A stretch of DNA of 64,000 bases from Isoetes taiwanensis (taxonomy: Eukaryota > Streptophyta > Lycopodiopsida > Isoetales > Isoetaceae), in contig JAJEKV010000252.1 of NCBI GenBank assembly GCA_021234155.1, positions 1 to 64,000 on the forward strand, written 5' to 3'. Shown piece after piece: positions 1-11,289 of this stretch. Each line of letters opens with the position of its first letter. Within the stretch, counting starts at the first letter, position 1. A model generated the notes under the pieces. The model was not told where the DNA came from. It searched no databases and was given only the letters and a program-made list of their open reading frames with translations. Position numbers and translations under genes: made by a program.

Positions 1-2860
1 ATTTAATAACCATTTTTCAGCCTCTAATTTGGAATAAGAAATAGTTACTTATTTGAAGCAAGGGCACTAAGTGATAAAGAAGTGTTGTTATTCAAAGCAC
101 AAAATTTTTACAAAATTATGAACAAAATTGTCGGAATATAGCACATTTTGACAAAGCCTCATCACCGATACTTTCTCTTATATACATGTTTGTCTCATCG
201 GAAGAACTTACATTTGCACAATATCGGGAAGCATGTCAGTCCTTGATCATTAGAGCTTTCATCCCTCATCCTCACTCCCAAAGCTGAGGATGTGGGGTGT
301 AAATATGGTAATGCTACCAAAAAGCGAAAGCACACATAGCACCCTAAAGCACATGACTAAGAAAAATGTGTCATAACTTGACTATCCACAATTTGTCGCT
401 ACCTCTACGAGATCTATATCATCGCTCCTTGCCTTCCTACATCATATATATTGTTTTTAAGTAACAACTCTAAATTAAGTTGAGAAGAAAAATGTCTTCA
501 AGCAAAGCACCTAAAGCACTTGTCGGATGGTGCTTTTTGGGTAGCATTACCATATTTACACTACGTACTCGAGCGATCTTCTTAGATCGCGTCTGCTCGA
601 TTAGAGGTCTTAGATCATCATCTTTTTGGCTTCGCCTTTTGGGTTCTTTATCTATTCCATAGATCTTATTAAGTTTGAGTCCGCGATGTAACTATTAGCG
701 GTCGAGAACAAAATCATATACAAGAACCTTTACTTCATCTCGCCTATGATACAGGTGTTTGCTTTTAGATCTTGGTGTAGTTCCTTTTTCCCTCTCCAAA
801 CTATAACTCCTACTAAAAGCATTGGCCAACACTTGTTCTCATCCGGGTGCACTTTAATTGGTAGAAATTTCGTCCTCTCTTGTTACCTCCACTACTTTGG
901 TCGGCCCGAATGGCTTCCCGTGTCATCATCGTGGCCCAGGGATAGCAGCAAAGCATTCCTTTTGAATCTCACGATCAACCCGAAACCCGAGAGCAACTTG
1001 TTTGTGTCGTGGCGTCAGGACCGATGTACATGACTTCCATCATCTTCATCGAACCAGGCACTAGCCGATTCTCAACTTGCATAGGCGTAGGGTTTGCCTA
1101 GATGACCGGTGAATGCAACAGTCTTCGATCTTGTGACATGGCATGTAGCAGTCCGCATTCAGAGAAAAACATTAAAGGCCACCATAAAGCATCGCCTCCC
1201 TCCTTTTTTACTCTTTGTGATTTCTTCAAGCTCTTTGAGGCATTTGCTTCCGCAAAAGAGCATGGAAGTAGTGTGTCGAGGATGGTGCTTGAATGAATTG
1301 AATACTACACCGGCTGCCACCGCAAGGATATGGAATATTTCTTTCTTTGGGATGGCCTTCCATCTAGAAGTGAGATTTTGATCGATCTTTGAAATGTGAT
1401 ATTTATTAAAGGCTCAATTGCAGCGGTGGCCTAAGTGGATCTCAGAAAAATCCATTCCTTGTAATCGTAAGTTTCATCCAAGATCTCGATTTGAGGATTG
1501 TAGGAATCTTGGATAACCTCAATTATTTTTTGGTAGTCGAGAACTTTTTTCGAGCAAGGCGTTTAGAGAATCACTGAACATCGACCAATTTGGTCAGGTA
1601 TGTATGCCCAACAAGCAGAAACCAATCTTCACCTTCTTCAAGATTTATTTCTCAACTAATGGTACGATGTAAGCAAACAATGCACGATTCTTATTCTCTC
1701 TAGATGCCGTTTTGTCTAGTTGAAGGTATAGATGCGGTGATATATGTTCCATAATCGAAAGAATCTTATTCAATATTGTGATAGTGAGATTTGGATCAGC
1801 AAGATGAATGTTTGGATAGTTTAGCAATGCCTTGCAAGAGAGTTTCATTAAAAAATCATAGCATCAGCGACATGCAAGTGTATGGAATCTTCTTCAAGAG
1901 CATCCTTAGACACATTGACAAAGTGTGGTAGAGTGGTCTTCTTCGATCCATTCCATCAATAATAAATCGCATATATTGTTGAGTGGTTGTTCTAGTGCCT
2001 TCTTCCATGTTTTGTCAATTTCTCCTTTCGAGAGATTGTTGTTCTCTATGCTTGTTCAATTTCTCTTTCATTGCATCGAAATGAAAACATGTTGAGGAAA
2101 ACAACCTACCATTGAGTAGAACTAGGCAAGAGTATCGTTGTGGAAGCTTACTTTTAGTATGAAGTGTCCTTGTATACGTCTCTGAGCTTTTAATTTGAGC
2201 ATGTAGCACAAACAGACATCCGGTGCTTTCTAGGAATTGACACAGGAGGAAAATTTTTTTTCCAACACAGAAAATAAGAAGTAGGATAATGGCATTTGCT
2301 AGCCTCAACAAAATAAGTCCTTATAATTATTGTAGACTTTACATTTTCATTGAAGTTGTCACTCATTAATTTTACATAGGGTCAAGTTTCACCATAAGAC
2401 TCTTTGAAGAAGCCTTCCATCGAGAAACACATTGAAGGGCATGAATTTTGGAGATACTTTCGAGATGGCGATAGTCATAACGAGGGTTCTTGTCAAACCT
2501 TTTTCTTCAAGCGGTGAAGCCGTTCGGTACGCCTAAAGCATGAATCATTTTGAAGGCTATTTGGCAGCGGTGTGGCCACCACCGTGTGAGTAAACTTATC
2601 ATCATTATCCGCCTAATATTGAAGGTTAGGTAGCCCCTTTGGTCTAAAAAAATCATTGAACTGTACTTGTCACAAAATCAACTTTAATTCCTTTAGTCCA
2701 ATCTTAAGCAAACAAGCGTTGAAGACAACAATCTTTTGTATGTCTTGCCCTCAAATGACCCTCATCCATTAGTTTCTTTCTTCTTTGTGATGTACATGCT
2801 TTTTTGTGTAAGTCCCGCTTAAGTTTTCCACTAGCCCAGGAGCTTTGAGTTGAACACATG
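1..2860. other. gene-poor stretch, no confident gene
   Basis: No open frame here gives a family I recognise. The minus strand between about 600 and 2300 has several protein-like runs broken by stops and frame changes, as in an old decayed transposon or pseudogene. No catalytic motif survives, so I do not name it. The one clear structure is the inverted repeat near 300-560, listed separately. Confidence 0.4.
297..561. repeat. inverted repeat with about 29-bp arms
   Basis: Bases 297-325 and 532-561 are reverse complements except for one extra base in the right arm. They are separated by about 206 bp. The arms include GGTAATGCTACC. The structure could be the remnant of a foldback element, but no target duplication was recognised. 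Confidence 0.7.
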
Positions 2861-3155
2861 GTGTCGGAGTGGTGTTTGTGCTACATCATCGTCGGAGAGG
2901 ACGTCAACATGAGGTGTTTCTTCGTCGACATGGAAGGAATGGATGGTGTACTAGTAGATGCTATGAAGAATTGGGTGGGGAGGTCTTGGATGGAAAAGGG
3001 TTGCCTTTCTCTAAAGCGGTCGAGGTTGGTGATGTAGTTGAGCGGCTCTTGAAGTCTCATAAAATACGGGGAGTTGCATGGAATTTGTTGCCCTACTAAG
3101 AGCATGAATTGGTAATGAGTTGGATGATGATGGAGTGATTTGCACCGCAGGGAGG

Positions 3156-3639
3156 TCACAGCTTTGGAAGGGACGGACTAAAATGAACTGGAGGAGGGAG
3201 TCTCGAAGTTCGTCTTGGTGGTGGAGTGAACTGAATGGGTGGCGGAAAGGGGGATGCACTGCTCTGTGAGCTGTGGTGGAGTAAAATGCATTGGTAGGGG
3301 CAGACGATGCTCAGGAGCAGGAGATGGTGGAGTGAACTGCACTGGTGGTGGAAGCCGGCGGTATACAAATGGAATTTGGAGGCTTTGAATAATTCGAGTC
3401 GGTGTATCTGGCTGAATTATTAGCCACGGAATATTTGTATTAAGATTAACTGGAATTGTCATTGGGCGAGGTGTGAAAACCATGGGAGGAGAGCACAACG
3501 AGCGGGCGACGGGTGGCTCGGTACGCTCTCTTTTCTCCCACATTATAAGCGCGTGAGACCTTCGCGGTATAAATGAAAACAGAAGTACATAAGACACACA
3601 TAATAGTATAAATTTATACAAAGACAAATTTTTCCCCAT
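3156..3639 (-). pseudogene. secreted proline-rich repeat protein, apparently frameshifted
   Basis: Starting from the ATG at 3639 the frame encodes a basic start, a hydrophobic core (FILLCVSYVLLF) and a likely signal-peptide cleavage region near residue 30. A proline-rich body follows, so the product would go to the cell wall or apoplast. Its C-terminal part repeats a unit close to LPPPVQFTPP. Two units are in the first frame (to a stop at 3178). After a one-base frame change near 3245 two more (FPPPIQFTPP and LPPPVHFSPS) read in the next frame, to a stop at 3156. A further weak unit lies in the third frame near 3130. The repeat therefore spans frames, which suggests an indel pseudogene, although an unrecognised intron or sequence error is possible. 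A longer reading starts at a TTG at 3669, but the ATG places the signal peptide at the N-terminus. The named family is uncertain: extensin-like or another proline-rich cell wall protein. Confidence 0.45.
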
Positions 3640-3659
3640 AAGAGATGATCTCTTATGTA

Positions 3660-4690
3660 AAATCTTCAATCTATCCTCCCTACATCCAAATTAATTAGCT
3701 TTTGTAGCCAAAAAAAGTTATCAAGAACATTCATTTTTTAGCGAATATTCGCCATTATAGACAACATTAGTTAAACTCAAGCTCGTCTGGCAGAGAATTT
3801 GATGCTGAGATGGATGTTGGAGCAACATAGGGAACAACCTGTAACGCTTTTTTTCTGTTGGACTTGACTCTGACTGCTGGTATGGAATGGGGAATCGAGT
3901 GTATAGAGGTTGAAGTGGAGTCTTCATTTTTCCTTTTCTTAGACAATTTGCTAATCCCATCACTTTCATTCATAATAGGGTTTCAGTGGTGACACCTCCA
4001 CAAATGGAAGCGATATCACACGAAATAATGATATATGCATAGTAGATGGACAAGGGGAAGAGAATTGTGGAGGCGATAAACCAAGAAGATCGATCGAAGA
4101 AAAGAAAGAAACCAAAGTGCCCGGCCAATCGATGTAGGGGATGTAGGACCGGTGTGCTTGTCTGTGGGGCATGCCTGTCACACGGAAGGGGATTGAACTC
4201 TTGTGCAGCTTAGGGGAGGGTACACTGTATGCATTATGATCAATTATATCATCCATAAGACATGAAGGATTCTGGCTACAACCTCAGGATGTTAGAAATA
4301 ATGGAAGTTTTGGGAGACAAAAAAATCACCTGATAAGGCAAGAGGATAAAGATAGAAACAACCGAAATGCTTTAACACATTTGCAATTAATTGGGGAAAA
4401 TTAATTGGAGAAATCCAGAATCCAGAAAGGCATCGGCGTGTGCTACTTGTAGGTGACTATGCCAAGGTATATGTAAACAAGCGTGAGAAAAATCCACTTG
4501 AGTATGTATGCGGGGTGCTTCTTACGAGGGTGATAAAATTAAAATGATGGGAAGCCCTTGACTAAGGAGGAGGGACCGCATCAAATTAAGAGCAGAGACA
4601 CAGTGCATGACGCCGGGCCTCATTACCTCCGGCATCCGGAGTGCACAATACAAGGCCCTGGGCCATGGGGGCAAGAAAAACAATTAAGCC
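3660..4690. other. intergenic, nothing recognised
   Basis: Several open frames occur on the minus strand but none shows a known motif or a convincing start. I see no repeat structure here. Confidence 0.4.
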
Positions 4691-5545
4691 CATGGTGTGA
4701 AAGTATCAAACTTCACTATTGAAATAAAAGGGCATTGTTATTTACTCCTCCAAAATGTTCTCAAGAAAAGTTCTAATATTATTGCTCTTGGAACGTGTGA
4801 AAGATTGACTCCTCTTTTGGGGTTCGATTCTAAAATTTATAAATCGAATACCTTTGGGTATTTGAAAGTCGAGTACCATAATAACCTCTTCTTTATATCA
4901 TTTTGAAGATTATCATTATGCAGTAACGTTAGTTTGTTTAGATAGTGGACAACTAGTGTGTTGGATTCTAAGCTTCTATGCATGGGTTTGAGCCTTGCTA
5001 TAAATGGTATTTTTGGTATTTGAGCCTTGCTATTGAAAACCTATTTGGTATTTTGGGTATTTGAGCCTTGCTATGAAAAGCTTTTTGATATTTTTGTCTC
5101 TTAGTTGAAATCAAATTTAGTCTTAAAGCCATAACAAGCCCGTAGTTTAACAAGGCAGAGTGCAGAATCCATCTGGACGAAGGTAGATTTTCAAAGGATT
5201 TCTAACACGATTGAAAATTTGCATTTTATTTAATGTCTGGCAAACACATCTACAAGTTAGAACGTTAGGAAATCATCATCTCCGGTTAAGCAAAGCCTGC
5301 TAAATATGAAGAAAATTATGTATAATTTTACAGCTTATTTGGAGTTATAGTGTTGATCACACTTTTTCCACTACTACGTAGATGCATTGGCTCTCATTGA
5401 CTACACATAGTTTTCACCATATAAATCTTTACGAACTTTGACATGTTTCATAGAGTGGCAAGTAATGCGATCTTAATTTGCTCTCAAAATTTAGTATATA
5501 TGCGAAATCACACTTTTCCCTAGCACTTACAAGACGACTTTTATA
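4690..5545 (-). pseudogene. truncated duplicate of the TPD1-like gene 3' region
   Basis: This segment aligns collinearly with 6645-7310, the sequence downstream of the TPD1-like gene, up to its last few codons. Shared landmarks include TTTTCAAAGGATTTCTAA, AACACATCTACAAG and CAAAGCCTGCTAAA. The match stops close to the end of the coding region, where unrelated LINE-derived sequence starts. Only the 3' flank and a decayed C-terminus of a second TPD1-like copy remain, so no product is expected. A tandem repeat around 4987-5078 (three copies of TTTGAGCCTTGCTAT) exists in this copy only. Confidence 0.7.
4987..5078. repeat. short tandem repeat, three units
   Basis: TTTGAGCCTTGCTAT occurs three times at 33-41-bp spacing. 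The homologous stretch near 6870 has a single related unit, so the expansion occurred after the duplication. Confidence 0.7.
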
Positions 5546-5564
5546 GTGGATCTGTCAGGTTATC

Positions 5565-6380
5565 AAATTACCTCAAAAAAGCGGGGTTGATGATTTGAAT
5601 CCACCTCCTCATCTCTGTTGTCTGTTTTCACCTACATATGCTTGACAAGGTGCAAATCTTGCTCGACCACTAGCACATAATCTACGGCACTGGATTCACC
5701 CCTCTGATTCTCCTGTCGACAAGTGTCGAAGGAGGAGGATGGCCATTCTGCTCTACGGACGATTGCAAATGAGCAAGTCAAATATATTGCACATTTGAAG
5801 AAACTATCTTCCAAATCTCGTGATTGGATAATCAGCAGACGTCCATGGCCAAAAGTGTTATGTTGTCTAGAGCTGTAACATGTCGTTGGCCAGAAGGTTA
5901 ATTTTGTTAGTTGCTCCATTCCTCTGTATGCATCAAAATCTCCAAGAAACATCATATATCCTAACTGTTTGTGCTGCTAAGCTAAATATAAAGACTCTTA
6001 CGGCGGTTCCCCATGGACCTCAAACTTGGAAGAGGTTTGCTTGATGCCATGCCGCAATTTGGCATGTTGCCATGAAGCCCTCACCTTGAGGAGCTGAGGT
6101 TTAGAACCTCGACAAGATTTAATCTATTAGCATTTTTGAGCTCTCGAGAGTTTGACTTTATTTTCTTATTTCTTGTCTTCATCATTTCCGGGTTTGCGTT
6201 GTAGAATTTGTTCTTCCTGGCTGCCTCATTGGTTCTAGGTCTAGGTTTCCATAGAAATAGGGTGGGCATGGATGAGGTAGATCTTGCAAGAAGTTTTCAG
6301 GTCTATAGTTTCATGGAAAAGCAACCTTATTGTAATCCATGAGGTCGAGAGAAGGTCCTAAGAAACAACCATATCTTGGG
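5565..6380 (-). mobile_element. LINE endonuclease-region fragment
   Basis: Reading the minus strand, the frame at 5955-5632 contains FLGDFDAYRGMEQ, matching the GDFN motif of LINE-type apurinic endonucleases. Further on it has SSAVDYVLVVEQDLHL, matching the late endonuclease motif with the catalytic-domain DYVL core. The same sequence occurs in inverted orientation at about 12340-13090, so two copies of one LINE family flank this gene cluster. The fragment carries frame breaks and lacks reverse transcriptase, so it is inactive. Confidence 0.75.
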
Positions 6381-7274
6381 CATTTCACGTACGAGCGGAC
6401 ACATGGACAGATGGGCAGATGGATGAATGGATAGATAGGCCTTTTAACGTCCATGAAAATTACATAATTGTTTATCCAATGCTTTTTCTTTGTGTAGATC
6501 TAAATGACAAAGTTGAAGCATTGTGTTTTATACTTATTATTGATATAGATGCAACATAAAATGCATTCAAGCTTTGACATAATAATGTATTATAAAAGGT
6601 GATACAACTATATGTGAATGAGAAGAAGTTGTCACATGATGGTGTGAAAATACCCAAAATTTAATGGGAAAATTTGAGTACTGAAATATGAGGGGATTGT
6701 TATTTACTCCACAAAAGAAGTTCTCAAGCAAAGCCTAATAAAACTGCATTTGGAATGGGTGCAATATGTAAATGAATACCATAACAACAGCAGCAGCATT
6801 ATGAAGATTATCATTATATGCAGCAGCATTAGTTTGCATTAGTTCTAGCTAAGCTTTCTTTGCATGGGTTTCAGCTTTGCCATGAAAAGCCTATTTTTGT
6901 TTCTCATTCGAAATCGAGCCTACCCCTAAAGCGATAATGATCCGGCAGTTTACCGAGGCAAAATACAGAATCCATCCAGGCGAAGGCAGATTTTCAAAGG
7001 ATTTCTAAGACGATTGAAAAGACTGTAGGTTATAGAATTGAATGCCTGGCGAACACATCTACAAGCTAGAATTTCAGGAAATCATCACCTCAGGTTAGGC
7101 AAAGCCTGCTAAAATACGAAGAAAATTATGTATATAAGTTTACAGTTTATTCATAATAGTATTAATTCACCAGCAGGTAATGATGCTTTGGCGCTCTCAT
7201 CAGTTCCACAGTATATTTTCACAGTAATGTGAAGATGCGATTTTAATTTGCTCCCAAAATCTGGTGTCATAATA

Positions 7275-7801
7275 TCACACTTTTCCCCAGCACCTGCTAG
7301 ATGACTTGATCCTCAACTCGTATTTGAAAGTGTTGGCATATTGAAATCGATATGGAATATTGGGCTTCATCAAATTTCCAGCATTCACCACACAATCGTC
7401 CAAAGACACCCTCTTGAATACTTCAGGATTAACCAGCCTTGCTGATGCAAATTCACCACATGACACATGAACTTCTCCAACTGCACACGAAAATGGGCAT
7501 CTGTTGGTTATGCTGACCATGTAGTTAGGAATGCCATTTGGTAATGGAGCCATCTCCTGCTGAAGAATCTGAATGAAATTGGCATTGCATTTGCCTTTTA
7601 TGGATTCACCTGTAGTAAAATAAGTAACCAAAGCTAGTGAGAAGATGAACAAAGCTTCAAACGAAAGAGGAACAGGACAGATGATGAATGCTTCAAAGTA
7701 CCTAAGCTCGTTTGGTTGAACATGGCTTGGCAAAGTGGTAAAAGCAAAGCCGTGAGCAGAGCAAGTGTTAATCTGCACAAACTCCTCTTCTCTGATACCA
7801 T
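7275..7801 (-). CDS. TPD1: TPD1-like secreted peptide precursor, two exons
   Basis: The product resembles TAPETUM DETERMINANT1, a small secreted cysteine-rich ligand that in flowering plants acts through the EMS1 receptor kinase in reproductive cell fate. I propose exon 1 at 7801-7702 and exon 2 at 7609-7275, joined over an intron with GT at 7701 and AG ending at 7610. The split codon restores a single 144-residue frame. Exon 1 encodes a signal peptide with the core LTLALLTALLLPLCQA. Exon 2 has the family blocks APLPNGIPNY, VSCGEFASARLVNP, DDCVVNAG and FQYANTFKYEL, with six or more spaced cysteines. The unspliced frame is also open, but it replaces the signal peptide with intron sequence. A TATTTAAAT box lies 48 bp upstream of the ATG. 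A truncated 3' duplicate lies at 4690-5545. In a seedless plant the ligand's role is not known to me. Confidence 0.87.
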
Positions 7802-7848
7802 TTCAAATCGCTACACACAATTCTGTAATTGATGATTTGAAGAGTGGC

Positions 7849-7857
7849 ATTTAAATA
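7849..7857 (-). promoter_or_regulatory. TATA-like box of the TPD1-like gene
   Basis: TATTTAAAT on the minus strand ends 48 bp before the proposed ATG at 7801. That spacing fits a short 5' untranslated leader. Confidence 0.45.
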
Positions 7858-8252
7858 CATCACGGGGCATCCAACAGTCGAAGAAGAATTAGGCATGTGG
7901 GCTATACGAATATCAGGTACGAAAGTACCACCATATGTTCCATGTGTTCAAATACTAATTCAAGTTTTCTCTTGTAGACAGAAATTTCGTAAGCAACAGA
8001 AACCCAGTACTCTTTATGGGTGGAAGTCTTTGTTTTGCCAAGTTTATATGAAGTTACAAACGTTGAAGAGGACAGACTTGTAAGATATGTATGCATAGAT
8101 AATCTTTGAGGTGCTGAAACGAATATTTACACGGTTGTAGAAGAAAAAAACTCAATATATTAAGAAGAACAAAAGACACACATATTCAGCTTTGTATATA
8201 CATATGATAACACATATTAAGCTTTATGTATTTAGCAGCAGGAACAGAGAAC

Positions 8253-8780
8253 TTAAGCACAGGTGTTCCACTTGAGAGTGATCTTAAGGGAAGGGGTGCC
8301 AAGGAAATTATGGGTATTCATGGAAGCATCCACCAGGTAAGGCTTACCAAGAAAATTACCAGTATTTTCACGAACAGAGGGGTCATCACCAAGTTTGGCA
8401 CCATTGTTAAACATGTCTTTGAATAGAACAGCACTTGGGCAAGGGCGGCCTTCAAGGACCCTCAAATTCCAGGCTTTAGGGGTCCACATGACAACAAGGG
8501 ATGCATCTCTGCCAGAAATGGAGTAGATGAGAAACCCAGAAGAGATATGTGGAGAATAGAAGAGGACTTCGTCATGCTGGATTTGGTGAGGAAGGCAGTC
8601 TTCCACAGGCATGCCAGATTCGTTGAAGACAGCAGGGGAGCACAGATTTGCCTGGGTGTTGTTGACAAGGGCAATTGCCATTTTGGCTTTGCAGTTATGA
8701 GATGCCAGAAAAGGATGATGAAGCTTCACATGGTTCTCCAGATTGAAGCCTGATTCCTTCACTACCTGAGCGGTTGCCAT
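8253..8780 (-). CDS. actinoporin-like (anemone cytolysin fold) protein
   Basis: The 175-codon product has the length of the actinoporin family, the membrane-binding beta-sandwich pore formers of sea anemones, with relatives reported in mosses and other plants. Supporting features are the MAIALVNNT opening strand, the LVVMWTPKAWNLRVLEG block that resembles the family's central strands, the following LFKDMFNNG segment, and the closing strands ending SLKITLKW. No signal peptide is evident. I chose the ATG at 8780. The frame is open upstream only through a GTG at 8840 before a stop, and a TATAAAA box at 8857-8851 sits about 70 bp upstream of this ATG. The frame has no internal stop and needs no intron. 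It lies 450 bp upstream of the TPD1-like gene on the same strand. The family call rests on overall pattern, not on a database match, so another beta-sandwich lectin-like family is possible. Lytic activity cannot be inferred. Confidence 0.5.
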   Translation of the reverse strand: MATAQVVKESGFNLENHVKLHHPFLASHNCKAKMAIALVNNTQANLCSPAVFNESGMPVEDCLPHQIQHDEVLFYSPHISSGFLIYSISGRDASLVVMWTPKAWNLRVLEGRPCPSAVLFKDMFNNGAKLGDDPSVRENTGNFLGKPYLVDASMNTHNFLGTPSLKITLKWNTCA

Positions 8781-8850
8781 CTCTTTACTTATGATTTCTA
8801 GCTCTTTGCTTTCAAGCTCTTCCTGCTCATCATGCTCCACAACTCCTCCA

Positions 8851-8857
8851 TTTTATA
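8851..8857 (-). promoter_or_regulatory. TATA box of the actinoporin-like gene
   Basis: TATAAAA on the minus strand lies about 70 bp before the ATG at 8780. This supports that ATG over the upstream GTG, which would be close to the expected transcription start. Confidence 0.5.
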
Positions 8858-8859
8858 AG

Positions 8860-10415
8860 CTGGCCTAGGTCCCCATCCCAACCGAATCTGCACATAAATT
8901 ATTGTGGCAAAAGTGAGATGACCACATTAAGCCTTCGAATATTACATAATTGATGCTTCAAAATGGTCCAATACTAGAAAGTAGTCAAGATATGCCGTTT
9001 ATAAGGCCAAGTTTGTAGAGTATTTGGACATTTCCCACAGCTAGATTCTACTAGCCTAATCCAAAGTTATCTCCGTGTTCATAATTGCTAGAATGCTATA
9101 TTTCATTTGTGGCCATGTGCCATGATTCCAATATTGGTGCATCACCGAGTTGGCACATTGACCCCACTGAAGCTAACATCTTATTGTTCTTGCAATATTG
9201 TTATTTTATTTTGAAAGCTTATTATAGCACGGAAGCTGAAGATAACATCTAATTGTTCTGAGAAGATTAGAATTTGGAAAACTCATCATAGCGTTGAAGC
9301 TCATTGTGTTTGATCTATTGGTTTACTAAACAAAGAGTGAAGGATTGTAATTTTCTTATCCTTAACTTCCTAACCTGAGAACACGTGGCTTCTCTTCCAG
9401 TCGAAGAACATGTCCAAGTCAATGCGTTGCATTTAAACAAGTTTCTAGCCATAAAGGTGAATTTGGACGTTGGATTTGGCTGAATAATACGTGCATTAAT
9501 CTTCCTCATTCCTTTTTTTTTTTTGGAAGGCAAGATATTTTTATTTTTATTAATAGTATGTAGTAAATACATTTATTTAAGGCTCCAAAATAGCCAGATA
9601 GCCTAAACGTGTCAACACAGGTGCTCAAAAACCCAAGAGTGGAGGTAGAAAACAAAACTATTCCAGAAGTTCATCGAAAGGAAATATCCCATGATGCATG
9701 AAGATGCTGCCATCTTCCTCATTCTCTTTCGTTTTCTTTTTCTTTCTTTTTTTTCGCAAAAATAAAAACTGTATGATTTCAAACTGCCTGCATACAAAAC
9801 TAGTAGCAATTCCTTCCTTATGTATCAAAGTGTCACAATCTAGTCTAGTGAAGGGCGAACTTGCAGAACTTACATCAACTTTTTGTGCATTCCGGCGATA
9901 ACCTCTCGGCAGGTACACTAGCAAAACATCTGTAGCATACAATTTTATTTGGGGTCCAGGTGTTATAATTGAATATTCCCTATGTTTTTCATTTTTTTGG
10001 GTAGCCTGCAATGTGTAGCTACCCACTCTATACTATTGTAGAAAAAGTGCTGAAATGAATGAAAAGTCTAGCTAGGGAGCTTTTGTCTGTTTTCATGCGA
10101 GCCCTTATTTGAAAATGCAGAATGCTTGAACGAATGCAATAAACATAGGGGAGTCATATATTATTAACACAGACTAAATATGGATCTTTATGAAATCAAT
10201 ATATCTCTTGCTTAATTGTTTTTTGGAATCTATAATATGATACATGTAAGTCCAAATATGTCAAATCCAAATATTTCAATGTACTTGGTGAGTAGTTAAA
10301 TACACAGTTTAAAGGGCTCCAATATATTATTGATGAACTGACCATGCACCAGTTTCCTGGTTGGCCATACGATATGAAGATCTCCTTATATATGCTTAAA
10401 GAACCTGCAAGTACG
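8860..10415. other. intergenic; poly-T-linked retrotransposon debris
   Basis: No gene is recognised. A T-run near 9511-9524 followed by TTTTTATTTTTATTAATAG resembles the reversed 3' end of a poly(A)-tailed retrotransposon, as also seen near 56780. A 122-codon minus frame at 10026-9658 runs through a low-complexity lysine-rich stretch and matches nothing I know. Confidence 0.35.
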
Positions 10416-10417
10416 TG

Positions 10418-10503
10418 CAAGGTTCATGCCTAGTAAAGTTTAGTTGTTCATGATGATGTACAAGGTTCATGCCTAATAAAGTTTAGTTATTCATGATGTT
10501 GTA
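10418..10503. repeat. 43-bp tandem duplication
   Basis: CAAGGTTCATGCCTARTAAA and the bases after it are repeated once head to tail with a few differences. Confidence 0.8.
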
Positions 10504-10795
10504 CGGTCCTGGCATTACTATAGTGTTTTTTTGCCACTCATCATGGATAGATCGTGTAAGCTCATCAAAAATATTACATTTTATTTCAAGCTTGTTAGCA
10601 TATCTTTTTTGTTCCAAGAATCATGCATCTCCGTGTATCTTTTTATTCCAAAACTTGTATGGTAGAGAAGAAGCTTGTCCAACTCTTGAAGGGAAACCTA
10701 TGACTATGTTTTGCAATTAACAACCCAACTGGGCATAAAAGGAGAAATGAGCAATTACAAAATGCATCGCATACATGGAATATTATCAGTTGATA

Positions 10796-11287
10796 AGGGA
10801 GGGTGCCCGGTAGTGGAACAGGGGCCCTGAGGTGGCTCACCTTTATGGCGCGATCGAATGGCCAAGATCTTATCATTTGACCTTTCTATTTTAACTTTTG
10901 GTTTCAACGGCCAAGATCTTCTGTTTTTGCTATTTTTACATTTACTAAAAAATCTTTTTCCACATGAGGCGACTAGCTAACGCACAAATGCCATTGCAAA
11001 GTGCTCCATAAGAGCTTTAATTTGACTATTGACACGTCATATTTTGACTATGTTAGGATGAAAAACCACAGGTAGGAGATCTAACTGCGCCATCAGGGAC
11101 AAAAAGTGGGGTCACTTTAGGGCCTCCGAACGTTTTGTCTAGGGCACTGGAGTGGGCGATTTTGGGGTCATTAGAGAGAGCAAGTCTTAGAGATTCCAAC
11201 GAGCCATTGCTTGCCCAGATCCGAACAATGAAGGTCCTCCATCGATCCCTTTTCCTGTTAAGTGTGCCGTCACCGGGCACCCTCCCT
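10796..11287. mobile_element. MITE-like element with 16-bp inverted ends and TA flanks
   Basis: The left end AGGGAGGGTGCCCGGT is the exact reverse complement of the right end at 11272-11287, and both are flanked by TA (10794-10795 and 11288-11289). A TA duplication is the hallmark of Tc1/mariner-type insertion, and Stowaway-like MITEs have CTCCCTCC-type ends of similar composition. No transposase is encoded in the 492 bp, so it would depend on an element elsewhere. TA alone can occur by chance, so the superfamily is tentative. Confidence 0.7.
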
Positions 11288-11289
11288 TA

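Noticed and set aside
7610-7778. N-terminal part of the unspliced TPD1-like frame
   Set aside because: It is the intron read through in frame plus exon 1 in the wrong frame. The spliced model gives a signal peptide.
8781-8840. N-terminal extension of the actinoporin-like protein from a GTG
   Set aside because: The TATA box position puts the likely transcript start near this GTG, and the in-frame ATG at 8780 gives the family's usual length.
9658-10026. 122-codon minus-strand frame
   Set aside because: It runs through a lysine-rich low-complexity stretch derived from a T/C-rich tract. No motif or start context supports a gene.
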